Shown here: positions 13,680 through 17,129 of the stretch, one piece after another | Layout of the letters: each line of letters begins with the position of its first letter | How positions within the stretch are numbered: the stretch's first letter is position 1 | Origin: Firmicutes bacterium CAG:884 | Lineage (GTDB): Bacteria > Bacillota_I > Bacilli_A > RF39 > UBA660 | Reading direction: 5' to 3' | DNA: 17,129 nucleotides | NCBI GenBank assembly: GCA_000433875.1 | Contig: HF993310.1 | Span: 1 to 17,129 of the forward strand | The notes under the pieces: model-generated | Seen by the model: the letters and a program-made list of their open reading frames with translations, nothing else | Told to the model about the DNA's origin: nothing | The model's database searches: none | Position numbers and translations under genes: made by a program

Positions 13680-14549
13680 TCAAGACCTTGGATGTGTTTT
13701 TAAATAAACTTCTCTTAGTCTTTCATTTGATACATGTGTGTATATTTGTGTTGTGCCTAGATCGGCGTGTCCTAGTAATTCTTGAACTGCTTTTAAATCC
13801 GCACCATTATCAAGTAAATGAGTTGCAAAGGTGTGTCTTAGGGTATGGGGACTTATGTGTTTTTGAATACTTGTTTTTTCCATATATTTATTTATAATGT
13901 TTCTAACACTTCGATCTGTTAATTTATGTCCGTTTAGATTTAAAACTAAATAGTCTGTTTGGTTAGAGTTTTTGATTAAATTCCTTGATTTGTTTAAATA
14001 ATTATTTAAAACATTTTGACAAACATGACCATAAATAACTATTCTTTCTTTTGATCCTTTACCCATAATACGAATTGTTTTATTATTAAAATCAATGTCC
14101 TTTATTTTAATATTAACGAGTTCACTTACTCTTATACCTGTTGAATAAAGAACTTCCATTATCATATGATCTCTTATTCCTTGAATAGTATCATCGGGTT
14201 CTCCTAGTAATTCTTCGATTTCATTAATATATAAAAATTTTGGTAAGACTTTTTCTTTTTTGGGATTACTGATTAAGGGCATTGGATTTGCTTTTACTTT
14301 TCCTTTCTTATATAAAAACTTATAAAAACTTCTAAGTGCACTTATTCTTCTTGAAATGGTTGTATTTTTATATTTTAATTTGCTTAAATATTCGACATAT
14401 TCGCGAACTGTTTTATAGTCAACATCATAATTAGTTATACCTTTATGGTCTAAAAAAACTTTATATTCATCTATATCGATTTCATAATTGTTAATTGTAT
14501 TATCCGAATAGTTTTTAACTACTTTTAAATATTCTATAAATTCTCTCAT
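13680..14549 (-). CDS. xerD: Tyrosine recombinase XerC/XerD
   Basis: 289 residues from the ATG chosen here. The N-terminal SAM-like core-binding domain spans about 1-85. All catalytic residues of the tyrosine recombinase domain are present: R140 (STGIRVSEL), K164 region (GKGSKER), H235 and R238 (HTLRHT), H261 (LGHADLG) and Y270 (TTQIYTHV). It resolves chromosome dimers at dif with its partner. XerC versus XerD cannot be settled from sequence by eye; length and the HPRS end suit either. An upstream in-frame TTG at 14579 would add ten hydrophobic residues and is unlikely. No Shine-Dalgarno precedes the ATG, but TATAAT lies six bases before it. Confidence 0.88.
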   Translation of the reverse strand: MREFIEYLKVVKNYSDNTINNYEIDIDEYKVFLDHKGITNYDVDYKTVREYVEYLSKLKYKNTTISRRISALRSFYKFLYKKGKVKANPMPLISNPKKEKVLPKFLYINEIEELLGEPDDTIQGIRDHMIMEVLYSTGIRVSELVNIKIKDIDFNNKTIRIMGKGSKERIVIYGHVCQNVLNNYLNKSRNLIKNSNQTDYLVLNLNGHKLTDRSVRNIINKYMEKTSIQKHISPHTLRHTFATHLLDNGADLKAVQELLGHADLGTTQIYTHVSNERLREVYLKTHPRS

Positions 14550-14587
14550 ATTTAAATTATAAACAAAAAAAGCAAACAAGTAAATAC

Positions 14588-15160
14588 CTATTTGTTTAAT
14601 ATTTTTTTGGTTTTTGTTCTTATTCTTTGTAAGGCGTTTTGCACTGATTTTAAATTGGAGTCTAGTATTTGACCTATTTCATCATTTGCTAATCCACCAA
14701 GTCTTAAAAGTAAAACTTGCTCTTCAAAATCAGTAAGATTATTTCTTATTTGCTCTAGCATTTCTCTTTCTTCATAAGCGTCAATTAATTTATCTTGGGA
14801 ACTGCTTGTTTGAAATAATTGTATATTTGCATCATCAATCAATATTGATTCATTCATTATTTTATGTTTTTTTCTATTTGCTGATACAATAGCTGAAATG
14901 ATATTCTTTTCTATACAAGCTTTGGCATATGTATAAAACTTATTGTCTTTTGATTCATCATAATTATTAATGGCGTTTATTAGTCCAATCATTCCTTCTT
15001 GGTATAAATCATTTTCTTCAAGCACGCTATTTTTGCAGACTTTAGCCATTTTAGATACTAATGATTTTATGAATGGATAATATTTTTCATATAATATATT
15101 GCCATCATCACTATTACCTTCTTTAATGTAATAAATTAATTCATTGTCATTATATTTCAT
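14588..15160 (-). CDS. sigH: RNA polymerase sigma factor, SigH type
   Basis: 190 residues from ATG 15158-15160, with sigma region 2 (DLYQEGMIGLINAINNYD, then FYTYAKACIEKNIISAI) and region 4 (FEEQVLLLRLGG, then IGQILDSNLKSVQNALQRIR). Regions 1 and 3 are absent or minimal. Size and position directly after rlmB match sigH of Bacillus, the factor that starts sporulation and competence; the yacP gene that usually separates them is missing. It overlaps rlmB by 11 bases. Together with spoVD it supports a sporulating host. A more general ECF-like role is possible. Confidence 0.8.
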   Translation of the reverse strand: MKYNDNELIYYIKEGNSDDGNILYEKYYPFIKSLVSKMAKVCKNSVLEENDLYQEGMIGLINAINNYDESKDNKFYTYAKACIEKNIISAIVSANRKKHKIMNESILIDDANIQLFQTSSSQDKLIDAYEEREMLEQIRNNLTDFEEQVLLLRLGGLANDEIGQILDSNLKSVQNALQRIRTKTKKILNK

Positions 15161-15830
15161 TGTTTCTTTGATAGATAGCTTCATATATAATAATGCCGGC
15201 TGCAACACTTGCGTTTAAACTATTAACTTTTCCGTTCATTTTTATTGAAGCTTTATAATCGCATTCCTCGCTTATTATTCTTGACATACCAAAGCCTTCA
15301 CTACCGATTATGATACAAGTTTTTCCTTTATAATCTATTTTTTTATAGTCCGTTCCTTCCATATCAGTTCCGATAAACCAAAATCCTTCTTTTTTTAATT
15401 TGGTTATTGTTTGTCTTAGATTAACAACTTTAACAATTTTCATATTGAAAATACTTCCTGCGGATGTATGAACAACCGTTGAGTTAACGCTTACACTTCT
15501 GTTTTCGGGAATAATTATTCCATCAACTCCTGCTGCTTCGCAAGTTCTAATGATTGCGCCTAGGTTATGGGGATCTTCTAAATGGTCAAGTATAACAATT
15601 AATGGGTTTTCTTTATTTGTTATTTCTTCTAATTTAGAGTATTCATAATCTATATCAAGAACAATTCCTTGCGTATTTGCTTTAACTAATTTGTCCATTT
15701 GCATTTTATTTACTCTTTCAATGTTTGGAAAATTACTATTTTCTTCATAATTATCAAGTAAATATGTTTTATTTATTTTTTTACCTGTTTTTAAATATTC
15801 ATTTGTAACGTTCTTTCCGTATATTAACAT
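15150..15830 (-). CDS. rlmB: 23S rRNA (guanosine-2'-O-)-methyltransferase RlmB
   Basis: 226 residues of the SPOUT/TrmH family. An N-terminal substrate-binding part (about 1-70) is followed by the knotted methyltransferase domain with motif 1 DPHNLGAIIRTCEA, motif 2 IIGSEGFGMS and motif 3 SLNASVAAGIIIYE. RlmB methylates G2251 of 23S rRNA. The ATG follows the TAA of mrnC without a gap, with an AGGTGA leader inside mrnC. The order mrnC-rlmB-sigH is conserved in Firmicutes. Confidence 0.94.
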   Translation of the reverse strand: MLIYGKNVTNEYLKTGKKINKTYLLDNYEENSNFPNIERVNKMQMDKLVKANTQGIVLDIDYEYSKLEEITNKENPLIVILDHLEDPHNLGAIIRTCEAAGVDGIIIPENRSVSVNSTVVHTSAGSIFNMKIVKVVNLRQTITKLKKEGFWFIGTDMEGTDYKKIDYKGKTCIIIGSEGFGMSRIISEECDYKASIKMNGKVNSLNASVAAGIIIYEAIYQRNNEI

Positions 15831-16205
15831 TTATTCACCTAGTATAAAAGACATTATTTCTTTTACCCTTTCTTCATTTTTGTTTAGATAATGATAACCT
15901 ATTATTGCTTCTAGACCTGTTGCATTTTTATAGGTAATTATATCTGTGCTTTTATTGTTATGGCTTTTATGATTTCGCGCTCTTTTTATTATATCTATTT
16001 CATCTTCATTAAAGAAGTTCTCGTCGAGCATCTTTTTTAAAATTGTTGCTTGTCCTTTAGCGCTTACATATTCTTTAGCTTTACTATATAGTTCATTTAC
16101 TTTATCATAAGATTTATTTACTAAATATGTTCTAACATATAGTTCATATATAGCATCACCTATATATGCAAGCACTAAAACATTTCTATTCTTCGTATCT
16201 ATCAA
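15831..16205 (-). CDS. mrnC: Mini-ribonuclease III
   Basis: 124 residues with the RNase III catalytic fold and no dsRNA-binding domain: LAYIGDAIYELYVR (D17, E21) and the RARNHKSHNNK...GLEAIIGYHYL segment. It trims the ends of 23S rRNA precursor in Firmicutes. The start codon is TTG, supported by an AAAGGAG seven bases before it, and the gene overlaps the end of rbgA by 20 bases. Confidence 0.93.
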   Translation of the reverse strand: MIDTKNRNVLVLAYIGDAIYELYVRTYLVNKSYDKVNELYSKAKEYVSAKGQATILKKMLDENFFNEDEIDIIKRARNHKSHNNKSTDIITYKNATGLEAIIGYHYLNKNEERVKEIMSFILGE

Positions 16206-17103
16206 ATGTAACTCCTTTTACATAACCTTGTTTAAAATCATTCATTATTATGGCCATAACTTTTTCATAATCAGTTTCGGCACCCTTACTAAGTGCTCCT
16301 CTTTTTTTGCCTATTACATCAAATGCTTCAATTGGATCTTCAATACTTTCTAAATTATATCTTTCTTTTAGTATTTCAGGATAGTATTTTGCTAAAGCAT
16401 TTAGAATATAAACTGTAACATCATAAATTGGCAAGATTTCTTCTTTAATTGCTGTAAAACTTGCTAAATTGTATGCTACATTTCCTTCATCAATTTTAGG
16501 CCACAACAATCCCGGACTATCTAAAAGTTCTATATTAGGATTAACTCTTATCCAATTCAAATTTGTTGTAACACCCGGTTTATTACCAACGCCTACTACC
16601 TTGGAACCGGCAATTCGATTTATTAGTGTTGATTTTCCTACGTTTGGAACACCAATTACTAAGCATCTTGGTTTCTTTACAATCATTCCTTTTTCTAATC
16701 TTTTTTCATTTTTTTCTTTCATCATTTCATTGACTAAATTAAATATTTGTTTAGAATTAAACTCATGTTCTATATCCATACATAGTACTTTATAGCCTTG
16801 TTTTTCATAGTATTTAATCCATTTGTTTGTTTCTTTTAAATCACACAAATCCTTTTTTGTCATTATCATTAATTTTGGCTTACTTTTTATGATATCGTCT
16901 AGATCTTTTATTCTAGATGAAAATGGTATTCTTGAATCAACTAATTCAATAACAATGTCAATTAATCCTAGATTCTCATTAATTAATCTTCTAGTCTTTG
17001 CCATATGTCCGGGATACCAGTTAATTCCGACTTTAGTTAACTTTTCTTCTTGATTGCTATTTTTCTTTTCAGCTCTAATTCTTCTTTTTTGATACATATC
17101 CAT
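16186..17103 (-). CDS. rbgA: Ribosome biogenesis GTPase RbgA/YlqF
   Basis: A 305-residue circularly permuted GTPase. NINWYPGHM-type front (GINWYPGHMAKTRR) is followed by G4 (MTKKDLCD), then G1 GVPNVGKSTLIN and G3 DSPGLLWP, and a C-terminal ANTAR-like helical domain. It promotes late assembly of the 50S subunit. The ATG at 17101-17103 is preferred because AAGGAAGTGA precedes it; an upstream in-frame ATG (17124) would add seven residues and lacks a ribosome binding site. The TGA and TAA triplets before it may end a preceding gene beyond the window edge. Confidence 0.94.
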   Translation of the reverse strand: MDMYQKRRIRAEKKNSNQEEKLTKVGINWYPGHMAKTRRLINENLGLIDIVIELVDSRIPFSSRIKDLDDIIKSKPKLMIMTKKDLCDLKETNKWIKYYEKQGYKVLCMDIEHEFNSKQIFNLVNEMMKEKNEKRLEKGMIVKKPRCLVIGVPNVGKSTLINRIAGSKVVGVGNKPGVTTNLNWIRVNPNIELLDSPGLLWPKIDEGNVAYNLASFTAIKEEILPIYDVTVYILNALAKYYPEILKERYNLESIEDPIEAFDVIGKKRGALSKGAETDYEKVMAIIMNDFKQGYVKGVTFDRYEE

Positions 17104-17129
17104 TTTTTTCACTTCCTTATTCATTATCA

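Noticed and set aside
1..17129. CRISPR array, tRNA or rRNA genes
   Set aside because: No regularly spaced repeats and no tRNA cloverleaf or rRNA-like block noticed; the repeats at 8290-8316 are directly adjacent without spacers.

Overview
The window comes from a very AT-rich, spore-forming Firmicutes relative, most likely a Bacilli or Erysipelotrichia-type lineage. The reasons are the low G+C content, Shine-Dalgarno-rich leaders, a conserved mrnC-rlmB-sigH block, a stage V sporulation gene (spoVD), and standard TGA stops. Nearly every gene is on the minus strand, so the natural reading order runs from high to low coordinates.

Right part, about 11.7-17.1 kb, is ordinary chromosome. It holds rbgA (ribosome GTPase), mrnC (Mini-RNase III), rlmB (23S rRNA methyltransferase), a sigma-70 family factor of the SigH type, a XerC/XerD recombinase, tdk (thymidine kinase with an unusual insertion) and tgt (queuosine pathway). 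The first four overlap or abut as one operon. Intrinsic terminators follow tdk and tgt.

Middle, about 9.69-11.67 kb: a consensus promoter with an embedded inverted repeat drives a three-gene unit. It consists of an AbiEi-type antitoxin, an AbiEii nucleotidyltransferase toxin and a translationally adjacent NUDIX hydrolase.

Junction, about 8.65-9.59 kb: the first 298 codons of spoVD, the sporulation-specific penicillin-binding protein, run up to the active-site SxxK motif and then stop abruptly. Foreign sequence with nested inverted repeats begins there. This looks like the attachment-site end of a mobile element.

Element, about 1.5-8.7 kb: a tightly packed minus-strand operon reads away from the junction. 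It encodes a small unknown protein, SSB, a protein with a cysteine-protease-like pattern, a PcfK/AcrIIA9-family protein, PcfJ, a small conserved protein, an XRE regulator, a DnaB-like helicase lacking its Walker A part, two small proteins and a large serine recombinase. Between spoVD and the operon lie about 600 bases with degraded coding remnants, tandem 9-base repeats and strong hairpins, possibly an origin.

Left end, 1-1.47 kb: a short-chain dehydrogenase, a flavin reductase-rubredoxin fusion, and the first codons of a third gene. The 3' half of spoVD is not in the window, so the left limit of the element is not visible. The most interesting hypothesis is a serine-recombinase element interrupting a sporulation gene at its catalytic codon, analogous to the skin element in sigK.
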